Origin: Anticarsia gemmatalis
Lineage: Eukaryota; Arthropoda; Insecta; Lepidoptera; Erebidae
Reading direction: 5' to 3'
Length of the DNA: 64,000 nt
Assembly (NCBI RefSeq): GCF_050436995.1
Contig: NC_134769.1
Span: 6,361,001 to 6,425,000, forward strand
Shown: positions 21,951 through 35,207 of the stretch, in pieces
Numbering within the stretch: position 1 is the stretch's first letter
Layout of the letters: each line of letters begins with the position of its first letter
The notes under the pieces: generated by a model
The model's database searches: none
What the model saw: only the letters and a program-made list of their open reading frames with translations
Told to the model about the DNA's origin: nothing
Translations under genes and position numbers: made by a program

Positions 21951-23167
21951 AAATTATTAACGATAAAGTATGTTGCTTTTTTACCTATGTTGTTTTACTG
22001 GTTTAAAGCAGTATGTAGGTACGTTGCATAATTTATCTCTTGCATATCAGATAACTTAAAAAGTGTAATTTTAAGCACGAATAGTAAACATTTGACTAGT
22101 AAATAGGTGTTTTATCTAACAGTTCATGAATTCATTATCAGATTATCGAATATTACCGCTATTTCTTCAAACCGAGAAACTGAATACACAAACATTACCA
22201 ATATTTTCTTACATTAAAAACAGATTGAAAAGCTAAAGCCGTGAAGAGTTTGTAGGTTATCACAAATCGTCGGGAAATTGATACTTTCGTATCTATGAGA
22301 ACATTCGCGACCCGGTTCCCTCCGACTAATCGTGTTGTCGAACAAAAATCAACATAAAACCCACATTTCCATGACTCCCAAACAAATCAACAATACATTT
22401 AAAATTTTAATCAATATCACATACCGTTAAACCGCCAGTTACCATACATTACATAAAACATTAAGAAAAAATATTCATAAACAAATAGTTTATCGTTCGA
22501 CGTGTGTTACATTGCCTGCTATTAACCCGAAACTAACGATGGGGGGTATCGGAGGCCGGACCACTATCTCGTCCATTACCATTCGTTACGATTTTATTAC
22601 CATCTTTTACCATTTGTCGGGTCACAAAAGTTTTTGTGTTTTGAAATACATTTTTTTAAGTCATCGGAACGTTATGGCCGGTGACGTTATTATAGATTTT
22701 TTTTATAGTAACGTTTGTAGATAAATTGGTTTCGTTTTATCAAAGTAATAAATGTTTATTTCTGTTTTATTAGAAGAATGTTCGTTGTATGTTTTACATA
22801 CGAGTAATTTGAGTTTAAATACACTATTACAATAAAAATAAAATTAACTGTCAATATTATCTTTTTCCTTTTTATAACCTAACCTTCTCAATGACGCAGT
22901 TTACTTTTTACTGCCTTCGCTTCTGATTTTTTATTATTAATTTGATAAAATTTTAAGTGATTTTAAAAGAATCTTTAATAGAGACCAGTCGTTCAGATAA
23001 TTAAGTTTATAATTCAGTCAATAATTTAGCAGAAACTTTGTAACATTAAAAAAAGTATTAAAAGTACTAAAATGCACGATAACTTGCTAATTTGAATTTG
23101 AGCATCGAAAATAAATGTAAATCTATGATTATTGATACTTCTAAAAGTATAAAAAAAATATAATTAC
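21951..23167. other. No gene recognised; GC-richer island at 22280-22730
   Basis: No repeat family was assigned. The 22280-22730 part is less AT-rich and looks unique ('gcgacccggttccctccgac' and 'atcggaggccggaccactat'), with a chance ORF at 22512-22724 of no known domain. It may be regulatory; unproven. Confidence 0.3.
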
Positions 23168-23270
23168 CTACCTATCTTGTATCAAATAATAATGCTAGAC
23201 TTTTAAAGTTCTAAAATTTCAAATACATAACTTTTAAGTCTAGCATTATTTATAATAAAAGATAGATAGA
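23168..23270. repeat. Small inverted-repeat element
   Basis: 'aataatgctagacttttaaa' on the left is mirrored by 'ttttaagtctagcattattt' on the right, with weaker pairing outward ('ctatcttg' / 'aagatagatag'). About 100 bp, foldback-like; no clear target duplication. Confidence 0.65.
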
Positions 23271-23813
23271 AAACTAAAAACTTTGTTAGTTTCAAACAAT
23301 ACTAACAATGAACAAAGAAGAAGTATGCTTCGACAAAATAGTCTTGATCAATTCAAATATAATTCCAAATGTCACCGCTAGGAGCTCACTAAAGTTGATT
23401 GTTCAATCATTCATGAACTTATAAGTGTTCTTGATCCTTTTGTGGCATTCATTTAGTAATTTGTAAATGAATACATTTACATTTGATTGTAATAAATTAA
23501 CACAAAGAAACTATGGCTTCCAATCTTAACAATTGCAAATTTTGTTATCTTTATTACACTTTAGCGTTTTAAATAGACAATAATGGGTTTATTTGTATAA
23601 CAAAGTTTTCTGTCTGCGTGGGAATATTAACTTGGCACATAAATTAAAAAAACTGGTTAAGTGTGAGTCGGGCTCGCGCACGAACGGTTCATAACATCCA
23701 TATTGACACCTATATATGCGAATACCTATATTGCTATTATCATTATCAAGCAAAATATCTCTTTAGTTGCATAGTAGCCCCTTTAAATATTTATTTTGCT
23801 CTGTTTTCAGTAT
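23271..23813. other. No gene recognised
   Basis: Noncoding AT-rich spacer. Confidence 0.3.
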
Positions 23814-24123
23814 TTGTTGTTATAGCGACAACTATAATAACATCAAAAAATATATTAAGTTGTCTATTTCAGTATGTATTTAGAAGTATATAAGTATGTT
23901 TATCAGTTAATTGGTTACTATAATACAAGGTCTGCTTAGTTTGGAATCAAATGACCGTGTGTGAGTTGTTCAATGATGTTTATTTAATTTTAATTATTTA
24001 TTTATCATCTGTAAAAACGTCAACTCCGTAACTACCACGGTTCATGTGAAACAGCCTGGTGATAGACAGAGAGCGAAGTCAGTAATAGTGATCCATTTTC
24101 ACCCTTAGGGTACGGAATCCTAA
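23814..24123 (+). repeat. Retroposon end (Family W) split by a second retroposon
   Basis: 'tgttgttatagcgacaacta' at the left and 'acggttcatgtgaaacagcc'...'gggtacggaatcctaaa' at the right match the continuous copy at 53825-53976. Between them (23886-23999) sits a different LINE end that also occurs at 9770-9872 (-), giving a nested order: Family W is older, the LINE end younger. Confidence 0.65.
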
Positions 24124-24810
24124 AGATTACAGCAAAAAACTTTTTAGTTTAAAAACACGTGTATATAGAAGTTTAGGGTTCACCGTACTTTGAAACCCAA
24201 AGGTTCAGTCTCAAAAATAAAAGATTGGAAGGCGATCAAAGACATTCAAAAATACTGTTTCAAACTTTGAAAACAAATCGTGATAATTTGTTTTATATTG
24301 TGTTGAGTGATATGACAAAAAGATAGTTTTAGATGAAAGAGAACGTCAAAATAAATGTTTAATTACGTACCATTGATCTCGAAATTAAAATGTATGGACG
24401 GCCATGACAGGTCTTTTTTTTAGTTAGATAATAAAAAACGTATACAGTGGGATAAAAAGCGATAGCTTTAGTATTGTTTTTTTTTGTTTTAGGATGTGCA
24501 ATGATATGTTATTCTTGATATTTTTGTTTTATTTGTATTAAACTAATATGATAAGATGAACTTAAACAATAACGTCTTATCTCCAATTAAAGCTACTTAG
24601 GGGAAACTACTTAAAGATATTAAGACACGTAAAAGAAGGTTTTTAAATTTGTTAAAGACGGTTAAACGATTTCCATTCAAAATTTTACAAAAATCGGTTC
24701 AGCATTTAAGCGTGAAAGTCTAACAAACAAATGGACTAAACGATAAAAATGTGGTGTAACACGATTTTAGTACACTAATTTATTGAGATTGATTACAAAA
24801 TTATAGGTGT
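24124..24810. other. No gene recognised
   Basis: Noncoding. Around 24660-24750 a degenerate 'caaaaatcggttcagcattt' trace marks an old retroposon end. Confidence 0.35.
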
Positions 24811-25007
24811 ACTAGCTGACCCGGCAAACGTTGTTTTGCCATAAAAATTAAACAAAAAAAACATTGTCCAGCGGACAAAATTGTGAATCTGAACCATTCT
24901 CAGATCCCCTTGAACACACACAAAAAATTTCATCAGAATCGGTCCAGTAGTTTAAGAGAAGTTCGGTGACATACACACTTACAGAAGAATTATATATATA
25001 TAAAGAT
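24811..25007 (+). repeat. Retroposon (Family X), near-complete end
   Basis: Begins 'actagctgacccggcaaacg', continues 'gtccagcggacaaaattgtg', 'aaccattctcagatcccctt' and 'aatcggtccagtagtttaag', and ends '(ta)naaagat'. This end structure, with a short simple repeat instead of poly(A), is typical of RTE-type non-LTR elements and their nonautonomous partners. Confidence 0.8.
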
Positions 25008-25300
25008 TACAAAAAGATATATAAACACTAAACGCAACCTATTTGACAAAAGCAGACTTAGATACCTAGCAACAATCTAGCTCAGTCTAGAATTAGCACT
25101 AACTGGAAGACCTAAGGTGACCTTTTCAAAATTATAGTAATAATCTCAGCAGTTACATTGTAAGTAGTTTTTACTTCGTAAACAGTTTAATGGCGTGAAA
25201 TTGTATAGAGCTGTTAACACGCGAGGGTTGTCCACTTAACTAAATGAGATAATTTTTACTGTTGGATTTTTTGCATGTTTCAATTTTATATTACGTAAGT

Positions 25301-25500
25301 ATGCCTGTTGTATCTGAAGGTGCAGGTTAAGAGACACCTACGTTTGACTATTGTAGAATTAGTACCATGTAATAGGAGGCGAACCTATTACGATATAGCG
25401 GGCATGTCATCAAACTCCGGAAAACTATTCAGAAATATTTTAATATAAATAAGAAAAAACCTCACGGCCAACAGTCCACTACAGTTCCACAGAGGCTGCC
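25301..25500 (-). repeat. SINE (Family C) copy
   Basis: 'agtaccatgtaataggaggc', 'gggcatgtcatcaaactccg' and the head remnant 'ttccacagaggctgcc'. Diverged, with a small internal loss before the head. Confidence 0.7.
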
Positions 25501-27520
25501 TGATAATATTTCAACGTCTAGAAATTTAATAAAATCATTTAATTTTTGTATAAAATAGCGATTCGAATAAGTATATCTCTTAGATAATTTTTATTTTTAA
25601 AGAAAATTGTATAACAGCAAACTAAACTAGTTTCAAATACAAAACAACCATAAATAATATTTGTCAAAAGATTATTATATTTAAAATTTTGGCGCAACAG
25701 CCCAATTACGACAACCCTGTATTAGCTGCGTTTACCTAACAATTTCACAAAATCGCTAATTACACGGTACACCTAATTTCTACAAAGGGTGACGACTTAT
25801 TCTTCGCAAACATTCAAACGAAAATCCACCTTTTTTTGTAAGAAATAAAGCAGTAAATCGTTTAATAAGCAGCAGTCGTTTTGCTTCGGAAAAAATCAAA
25901 ACGAATGTGTTCTAAGGGATGTTCAGATGCAACTGACTTACGCATTCCATAAAGCATTAAGTGCCACACACTATTCAAACGATTACCAACCGTTTCACTA
26001 AGTAATAGGGTTGAATTTTCTTTGAAGGTTTTAAGTGATTTATGAAAGATAGTTGCAGGAACTATTCGCCTTTGGGACACGATTCCCTATTGAGACCCTG
26101 TTTGGTATATCCGCCCTTTTTTCAACGCCAGATGTCTAAATGTACGCTCAGCCATTGTGAACGATCTCGACTGGCTGCCCAATTATATTGTTAATATGAA
26201 AATATTAAGCATTGAAATATAAAACGGGCTGAGTCCATAATAAGCTATTATGTGTGTGAAAAGTTTTGCGAGCGAGTGTCGCGTTACATCACTAATGTGA
26301 GGTGTTAAATTAGCACAAAGCACGTAGAGATTTTTATTTGCTCTTAGCTTTAAAGGCATAAAGGGCTTGAAAAATGGCTTGTTAATAAGCATACGTGTTT
26401 GAGAGTACTGACACTTTGAAATTATGCGCTTGTGTGCTGTTTTTATTGGGTAGATTCTCACGAAACCTGATTCAGAGTGATGAAAGTTATGATCATATCA
26501 AACTTGTTTGTTATTTTGTCATAAAGAACCATACAATTGCACTTTGAAGCTGGTATATCCAGAAAATGCAAGACCCGTTTTGAGAGCCACACAGAAAGTT
26601 TTTTTTTGTAGAAATAGCAAGAAGAGGCCGTTACTTTTCCAGATACAATCGTATGCTATTTTGTAACATTAAAAGTTAAGAAAACATGTAAAACCTAATA
26701 ATTAAGTTGTGAAAACAAAGATTTTTTTAATAGAAACAGTAATAAGTGATTAAAAGTTGAAAAAAACTAGTTTGTAAGGATCGTACTAAGTACCGTTTTC
26801 TGGTCTTTGCCTATACTCATAGGAAAAAGGCGTGATATTATTTAAGCATGAATGTACGTCATTGATTGTATGTATTAAGTAGAAGTCTTTTATTCCTTTG
26901 ACGAATAAATACAAGCGTTGCGTCGCAAGATCGAAAGTAAATTGAAAATAGTAATGTCGCCGATGAAATAAAAGGTCAGAAATCAATAAAAAATCAGTTT
27001 GAGTACAGTTGAAGGATGTGTAATTCGATAGCTTTTAGATTAAAGGCCCTCTGAGGAGGCCCTTTGGCCCTCCCTCTTGCGGTAACTCAGTTTACATCAT
27101 TCGATACTTGCTGGGAGGAGGACATCTATGACGCAACTTGCAATTGCTATTAGTTGTGCGACTGTTGCTGTGTAAAATATAGCAATGGTAAAAAAAAAAT
27201 CTGACAGTATTCTATTGACATATTTTTATTTCATTTTTCATGTAAAGTGCTTATGTATATTCAGAATTTTATTTCTGGATTACACATTCGCAAAGTGAAT
27301 TGATTCACTTGTTTTTTTTTTATGAAGTGCAATTTATTGACTGTATTTTGAGCTTTCAACTTCGTTAAATTTGAAGTTTTTTATTATTAACGCGATAGTT
27401 CACTTATGAACGTAATAAACTGCATACTTTCTGACATTCAAGTTCTCTGACGCTTTTTATTACCACAGATAACTCTACAAGTGATCATTATTTTTTGTAT
27501 ATTACGTAAATTACATTTTT
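25501..27520. other. No gene recognised; unique GC-richer island
   Basis: The 25680-26480 part looks unique and less AT-rich. It holds two minus-strand ORFs (25862-26080, 72 codons; 26183-26461, 92 codons) without recognised domains; both are probably chance. 26797-26860 repeats the 'ggaaaaaggcgtgat' block of 21895. A small hairpin 'aggccctctgaggaggccct' lies near 27043-27062. Confidence 0.3.
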
Positions 27521-27601
27521 TTAACCCTTTACTGTCCCACTGCAGGGCAAGGGTCTCCTGCCTTGAGTCCACCACGCTGGCCAAGTACAGGTTGGGGAGT
27601 T
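27521..27601 (-). repeat. SINE 3' fragment
   Basis: Minus-strand copy of the 4733-5053 SINE tail: 'ttaaccctttactgtcccac', 'gcaagggtctcctg' and 'ccaccacgctggccaagt' on the plus strand. Confidence 0.8.
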
Positions 27602-28701
27602 ACAATATCATTGGTGTATACATTTTGGATATCCTCGACTACTAACGAGGAAGACCAAAGTTTGAAGGAAAAAAAAAATTGTAGACAAATAAAGCAACTA
27701 ATTGCCAATTGTTATTTATATAATAAAGTTATCACCACAATCAAACTGAATGTCGTCTTACATCACGGAAGTACCTACTTATCCGTATTTTGATTCAATT
27801 ACAATTGATCTACATTTGCTTGGTCGGATCTTGAAATTAGGTCACCATGTTCTCCAGTTTTGTTCGCACTACTTAATCAGAGTTAACTGAATACTGTACT
27901 TACTTTGTGTAATAGGATAGAGAATGGAATACGTTTTGTTTGTTTATAAAGAGACACTTTAAAAGTATTACTTTACTGCTTAATTACTGATCCCTACGCT
28001 TGCAGGACTCTTAAAAGGAACGTCCTAATCTTAAAAAAAATGTTTTGTATATTTAAACATTCGTATAGATTTTTATATCTATCAAAATGTTAAAAAAGAG
28101 CAGATCAGGTTTTGGAAAAGTATTGAATGATAACTTATTGATAAAATCTAGCAACGCGGCACTATGACGGCAAAGTTCAAGAAAAAATAGCTAGTAGCAG
28201 TCGCACGAACTGTTAAGAATCACTCATAACCTCTTGTCAACTTAAATTTTATCAAACACATGAGACTCGAGCTATCTGTAACTACACTACGTAATTAAAA
28301 AATGGCTTCACTCCAAAACCACAGAGTAAAAAGTTGGCAAACAAAAAAATATCGGCAGAAAAACCGATGTTCGGAATATTTCATGACTCGTAATATTCAC
28401 ACCCACGCACTATGGGCACTGACAGTGAAAAGGGGTGACCGTAGAATGAATTACACGGTTTCCTTTATTTTCCACCCCGCGTTACGCCTCTCGGACGTTT
28501 CAAACGAAATGTTATTCTGATATGAATTTACGATGGGGTCGCGATTTTTTATGGTGTTTTTCAGTTTTTTTTTTGAACACCTTGTTTAAAGGATGGTGTC
28601 AAAGAGGGCCAGATGACCTTGACGCACTCGAGAAATACTGAGGATTTAGTGAAAAGTTGGGAAGTATTCAGCTTAGCAATGAAAAGTCAAGGATTTTTTT
28701 T
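27602..28701. other. No gene recognised; GC-richer island at 28290-28560
   Basis: No repeat family was assigned. The 28290-28560 block is unique-looking and less AT-rich; its 72-codon ORF (28302-28520) has no recognised domain. Confidence 0.3.
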
Positions 28702-28791
28702 ATTACCCATTATTGTTCCACTGCTGGATACAGGTCTCCTCCTGATTGGGGGGTTAGGCTTTGAGTCCTCCACGCTGGCCTTATGCGGGTG
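28702..28791 (-). repeat. SINE 3' fragment
   Basis: 'acccattattgttccactgc', 'acaggtctcctcctgattgg' and 'gagtcctccacgctggcc' on the plus strand match the reverse of the 4733 SINE tail. Confidence 0.75.
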
Positions 28792-31528
28792 AATATATTT
28801 CAGTCAAATATATAAAAGGAAAATAAAAAAAAGTTTAAGGTTTCCAAGCCTTTGATGTATTCTGTTAAAATATAAATAGTTTTACACTATTAATACTTCG
28901 ATAAAATACTAAGATTACAATTTATTTTGGAACTAAGAAAGCGTCTGAAAATAACATTTCAATTTCTATATCTAAACTTATAACAGTGGAAGTGAGATTT
29001 AGAATTTCCAAGCTATTTCTGCAGCCGTGAGACGCCTTTGACTTTTATACTTTGTAGATGATTTCTAAAAGCGCTCTATTTCACAAATTCTAGTAAGATT
29101 TACTCTGGAGTAAAATTATTCTTCGCCTTTTCTCACAGCATTTTTCTCACACGTAGATGCTGAACATCAATTTTTATACAAACCTTCAGGCTACGGGTTA
29201 TCTTAGGAATGAAACCTAAAATGAAACCTGAGCAGTATGCTACTATAAACGGATATCAAGAAATTTTGTATTTTAAATTGATCAGCGTCTCAAGTATATT
29301 TTGCATTAATATTTTGTCAAGTGTTCGATATGAAAGCGATACAATGGTATCGCTGGAAGTCGGAAAGTACTGACTATAATAATGTCCCGCCACGGAGTAA
29401 AATCCACCCTCAACGTCCTGACTCTGACTAACTACTTAGAATTTCATGGCAGAAGAAACAGAGGAATAAGTATTTAGGCCTACGCGGCATTCTAACTGGA
29501 CCAACCAACTAACTAATAGTTGCTATTAGTGTAGAATCCAGAAACCATCCATATCAGCTTAAAGTCTACGCAATGCCAAACTTAATTCTGCAAACTAAAC
29601 TATGACAATAAAACCAAGAACTAGTAAAAATCGTGAACTAAAACTAAAGATGATTCTATATCAATATCAGAATAACCCTTCACAAAGAGTACTTTATCCG
29701 ATGATACTGCAGTTCTTTAAGTAAAATTACTTTAGTTCTTTTATTTACTGCGGCCACATATTTTATAAGCTCCTAGTACTCTCAGTTTTTATTTCAAGTT
29801 ATAATAGCAAAGAAAAGAGAAGAATTGTCGCAGGAAATATTGTTTGTTCTTTGCTTGCATTTGAAGTAATTCTATAATATTCAACAGACGAAAAACTGGT
29901 ATAAAAGGCTTATTATCAAGTCTGTATTAAAACTCTCCAATGATAGGTGGACTGCTATTTCAAGTCATTGTAAAATAAAATATTTTGTTCAACTCTTCAA
30001 AGAAATAACATGAGCCGACAGACTAACTTCTGCCCACGACTTCGTTCGCGTGAATAAATTTTGTGTAAAAAGTTTAAACATCCTATTTGTGATGCAGGTT
30101 ATAAAAATATATATGTGTCAAATTAACTCAACATTCGCGTATTAATACTCGCGTGGCGATAGAGTGAAAGAGTGGCAAATAGACATTTATAATAATATTC
30201 AACGTAGTCTTTAAACATTTCTCAAAAAAAAAACAAATCAAAATATAATCGCAGGTTGCCTCACACTGTTTTCCATCTACACGAGTCGAGTCACGAAATG
30301 GCAGAGAACAGCTCAAAATTAATTTACAATTCCGATTTCACAGATAAATTCGTATCGAAAAAGATAATCTTTTGTAGAGTAATAAGTGGAATTTCGACGC
30401 AGACGGTACATTGGCAATAAAAGTGCAAATTATTCGACTCATTACGTACATTTCGCATCGATTACTGGACGAGTCGAAACCGCAACTCGATGTATGGATG
30501 TATGGTTGGCACTTTTGTTTAAATTATGACCTGACTGAAGTATGGCCTACTTTTCATGTTTGCTATATAACAATGATTACTACAAAAAAAACAGCAAGAT
30601 ATTCTAAAACAAAACATCAATGTAGTGAAAGTTTCGCATTTTTATGGATATCTCAAAAACAAACATGAAAAGGAGCTTCAAAAAAATATATTAAGTCAAT
30701 AAATAGTTTTGTCTAACAAACTTTACAAAATCTGAACAATTGATAACCTATGTTTGTTTGAAGTCAATTGTTATTATTTTTGTCAAGAAAATTGCACCTG
30801 AATTAATTCATTTCTTTTCTACGTAATAATCGGAGCCTCAACACCTAACTTAGACACGTTGCTACCCATTTCAAACTACACTCAATTAAAATTTGCATGC
30901 AAAACAATTATACAATATATCAGTTATAAAGATATGAAGTATGATTTTATCAAAAGCAGACAGCCCTTATGCACCAGAGCTGCCAAAAACCGCACCGGAG
31001 GCGTAATAGTGAGGAATTACTGGCAATATGACGTAATAACCTGAAGTTTTCGTAATAAGTGTTATTTTGAAGGTTTATCTGACAAATGGACACTAATGTT
31101 GGAGAATATGGGACAAGAGGTAAAAAGTCGTGATGTTTTAAAGAGCACCAGGCCTTTTCGTAAAGTAGACAATTGGAGGTCCAGAGGAATGAAAAAATTG
31201 TATAGACTTTATTTAGTACTTATTTTAGACTTACGTCCTAATCAAACGCTAGTCTTTATTTTGCTAATAAGACAGTGGTCATCGTTTTAAGCATATTGTT
31301 TCATGTATCTTAGGTCCTAGTAGGTAGTCCTAGGTAGTAAATTTTAAAGGTCGACCCAAAATAAACATTACCTGTATATTGGCTTTATAAATACATTGCA
31401 ATGTTATTTGGCATTATTTGGTAAAACAATTACTGAAGATATATAAATATGATCCAAGATTAAGAACAAAAGGATCTTACATTATCAAACTAGGTACTAC
31501 ACGCCTACACTTGCATTGGTCCTATTCA
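28792..31528. other. No gene recognised
   Basis: About 2.7 kb of noncoding sequence. A short 'cccacgacttcgttcgcgtg' block near 30030-30055 is the degenerate 5' end of the 45487-type retroposon. ORFs here (30128-30316 minus, 30411-30668 plus, 30859-31044 plus) show no known domain. Confidence 0.3.
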
Positions 31529-31532
31529 TTAA

Positions 31533-31669
31533 CCCTTTGACCGCTACGGTCGGCTATACTCGACAAATCAGAACGTGCTCACGACACTTTCTTCGGCAAA
31601 AGTCGACAAAAATAGCGTCGTAAGCATGTTATGATTTGTCGAGTATAGCCGACCGTAACGGTCCAAGGG
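31533..31669. mobile_element. piggyBac-type MITE, TTAA-flanked
   Basis: A 137-bp palindromic element bounded by TTAA at 31529-31532 and 31670-31673, with ends CCCTTTGACCG...CGGTCCAAGGG. The arms pair over ~57 bp ('acggtcggctatactcgaca', 'aatcagaac') with a few differences. TTAA duplication with CCC..GGG ends is the signature of piggyBac-superfamily elements. It has no coding capacity and would be moved in trans. Confidence 0.85.
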
Positions 31670-31673
31670 TTAA

Positions 31674-32131
31674 GAAAGTAAGACATAAAGAACTCAATAC
31701 TATCCTAACTACTAACCCAGTGCACTAACTAGATAATGTCACTGACAGCAGCTGTCGATTGAAACAACAGCGCAACAAAATCTCATTACATCACAAACAA
31801 TGGTCAATTATTGGACAGTGGACGCGCCAAATTACAATGAACTTCACTCACAAATCAGATCCGCTTCTCGAGCACCGTTTAGCATGGGACAGTTACTGGA
31901 CAGAGCATGTAAATCGTCATTCTTGTAATTTAATTTTATTACTGGAGTAAAAAACGTCTTTTCGAGTACCGTTCAGAGCCGAATAGTATGAGATAGTTAA
32001 GCGAAACTAGTAGTTTCGCTTAACGATTTCATTCATCATTAAACATAGGAAGCACTACAAACAAACAAAACAAAATTAAAAAAACCGGTCCACCCAATAA
32101 AAAGTAAAAATATACCCAAAAAAAATACAGA
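31674..32131. other. No gene recognised; 13-bp hairpin
   Basis: Noncoding. A perfect hairpin with 13-bp arms (31996-32008 and 32012-32024; gttaagcgaaact) and a 3-bp loop stands alone here. Confidence 0.5.
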
Positions 32132-32170
32132 CAAATTGAGTACCACCTTCTTTTTGAAGTCGGTTAAAAA
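32132..32170 (+). repeat. Retroposon 3' end ('gaagtcggttaaaa' family)
   Basis: 'aaattgagtaccaccttctt' then 'tttgaagtcggttaaaaag'. The same terminus occurs at 15787-15860 (-), and a degenerate triple version at 46557-46612. Confidence 0.6.
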
Positions 32171-35100
32171 GATTTGCCTCACTGATTGGCTGCCAATCTA
32201 ATTCTGCAACTATATGCTCCAATAAGAAAGTATGTCAAATTGATAGTTTGATCAGCAAAGCAGATTTCTTGACCTATTTGAAATCGTGAATTACTTAATC
32301 AAATTTGCATTCGTCTGTGAATCACTTAAATTACATTTTCTACTTGGAAATGATCTAGTTTTAAAGTTTCCTATAAGATTTCAATACTGCCATTTAGTAC
32401 CGACCTCGTAAAGATTTCAATTTATTTTTCTATTACAATGTTAGAGCTAATTATTTTGTTGTACTTTTATAGTGGGTGAAACGATCTAATCAAGTTTATA
32501 TCTTTAAGACATGTCTTCACACGACACTTAGAGCTGGTTTCTCAATTAAGATGAGTGCTGTATCAAAATTTAATTATTTAAGTCAAATATTTCAATTAAT
32601 ATCAAATATTTTGATTTCTTTTGCTGTTAGCATAGCATTTCATCAACAATAATGTAGGAAACATTCAACGATAAATCATTTTAACGTCAAATAAACACAT
32701 CAACGCGAATCGCACTATCACCAGTAAATTATACCAGCAGTAAATCTAAACGAAGCATCAAAACCATCATCACGACGACACATTGGCACCGTGTCCAAAA
32801 TTACGCCGCAAGCACACCGCAGCGTGAACGCAACGGCCACGCGGCGGCTACGCACGGTTACGAATATGTCGGACATTGACACTAAATTGTAACTGAATGG
32901 CTGTTGTGATTTTATATCTTTACCAGCAAACTGATGCAGTTCAGCTCGTGTACACATTTTCATCCCATTTTCAGACCTTTATAGGGGTTGATTTTTAAAG
33001 AAATAGTAACGCTTGTTACACCCTGAGTCCCCTACTTTAACCCTAAATTTCATGAAAAAAAATTCAGTAGGTTTGGTGTGGAACCTTTAGCAGTTATAAG
33101 ACATACCAACTTTTGCGTTTATAGATATAGTCTAGTTTAGAAGGTTCTATGTAGCAGACTTTACATACATAAATCACAGAATACAGTCACATCCAAAGCG
33201 ACATCGCAAATATCTGTGCATCATATAAATATTATTATTCTTTTGACATCGAAACTACAATAGTAGTAGTTTTGAAACTATCATGTCACTTTCGTATCAA
33301 TAGTCTGTCATTTAAAACAACGACCAATGTTCGATATTAAAATATTTTCTAAATTGTTTTAACGCTTTTCGTTTTAAAAAGATATAGTAACGTATATGGG
33401 CTACAATAAGCGAGTATTATTTTGAATAACTTTACAAACTTTCATTTTCTAAAGCACGAAGGATTTACCTAATCTTTGAATCATGTGAAGTATCAATTTA
33501 TTTTACAAAATCATACTTATTTTCGTTTTCGACATCGCTAAGACTTATTCCTAACTATAGATTATACCAAATACTTTTCAGTATATAACTCACACACGTC
33601 ACCTAAATATTATCAAACACGGATCGAACTCCTGACCTTGCTATTAGCCACACCATGTAAATTCTCTTATTACACCCCTAGGGCATTCGTAAAGGGGTTG
33701 AAACAGGGGCAGTATGCAAATTTCGTGCTGCAATTATCAAACTGGCTGGTGATTATGGTGTAACCATGGTGTTGCTTCCCCTAAATCGATCGTTATGACT
33801 CTCTGGAGACGGTAGGCCGAAATGTTATGTAGAAATGGTTGCTATAGTGCTAGAAATGTAATTAAAATTTTGACATGAGTGAATTTGAATATAGGTTTAT
33901 TAGAAATTTTAATGGAAGTGAAAAATTATAAGTAATATAATATGCATACTACGTACCTACTACAGTAGATATGAATTTATAGTTTTTCAATTTTTGTTAA
34001 CAAACTAAGATTTTATTGAACAAAACAGACTAGATAAAAAGAAAATGAAAATGAATATTTAAATGTTCGTAATATGCTCTGTTCCTATGGGTTTGTTTCC
34101 GTAGGTGTGGTTTGTAATTACATGAATATTGTTATAAGTGATCATGAAATAAGTGAATAAAGTTTAGTATCTATAATAACAAAACTATGGTATCAAATAC
34201 GTTATTTTCTTTTAAGAACGTCACTAAAGAGATCTAAATAATAAAGTACCTATAATAATTTAGGTATCCAAAAACAAGTTAATCGCCAAAACAATCTTCC
34301 GAATTCAAAAACAAGACCCTCTTTTTGACTATCCACTCCTATTCATTCCACATGGTCTTTGCGATCCAATCCTTTTATATACAGTCAAATAAAGTGCTTT
34401 TTAAGTGGATTAATTAAAAACACCAATAAAATTGGAGCTTGGAGATTTAGGGCCAGGTTTATTCAGACCTTTACCGTTCGAGACCTGTTTTTGACTAAAT
34501 TGGTTTTACTTCGGAAACCTGTTATACACTTCGTAAGGAACACCTGATTGGACTTGGGAATTAAAATATTTTGGATTTACATATTACATTATTCAATGCC
34601 TTTACCCTTAGGCGTATCTACATTCTTTATTATTTTTAAAATTATTTAATTAACACTAAATTAAGATCTAGCTAAGCTCAACTACAAATTGCCTGTAACG
34701 TCGTGCTATGATTCGTCTACGCACAGTTTTACTTACTTTAAACAGTTTCTGTGTTAATTTTAAATTGGTTATAAAAGTAAATAATTGCCTACGAAAAAAA
34801 CCTAGTTGGAATTTTCAAGAAATCCGAAACTTACAAGACATTAACGATTGAAAGTAGCAGTAGTATTGCCTATTTGGTATCATAATCATTTAAATCACAA
34901 GAAAGATATACTAAGTTTCATATTCGATCAAAACAAAAGAAAGCAAACCAAAAAGAATACCATATCGATCCACAACACATAAACAAAAAAAAAACATCCA
35001 ATCAAACCCTCCCTAAATCGAGCACATCTTGCATAAAATTCCAATAAGTAGGTATATATTTACTTTTACTAATATATTTATTACAATAAAACTTAACTAT
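32171..35100. other. No gene recognised; GC-rich island at 32700-32990
   Basis: Largely unassigned. 32700-32990 is one of the most GC-rich pieces of the window ('cgcggcggctacgcacggtt') and unique-looking; the 81-codon minus ORF over it has no known domain. 33567-33652 is a diverged minus-strand SINE C head ('cggatcgaactcctgacctt'). Confidence 0.35.
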
Positions 35101-35207
35101 AAGTAACTTTTAAAAACTAAACTAAACTAGAAATAATTTAAAAAAACAAAATATTTACAATTATACAATATATTTACAATATAAAATATGGATACAAAAG
35201 GAGTGCG
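35101..35207 (-). repeat. Probable 3' UTR of the truncated retroelement
   Basis: The AT-rich stretch downstream of the stop on the minus strand contains 'attgtaataaatatatt'. The exact 3' border and any target duplication could not be fixed. Confidence 0.35.

Noticed and set aside
25862..26461. Two minus-strand ORFs (72 and 92 codons)
   Set aside because: No domain, homologue or splice context was recognised; listed only as part of a unique island.
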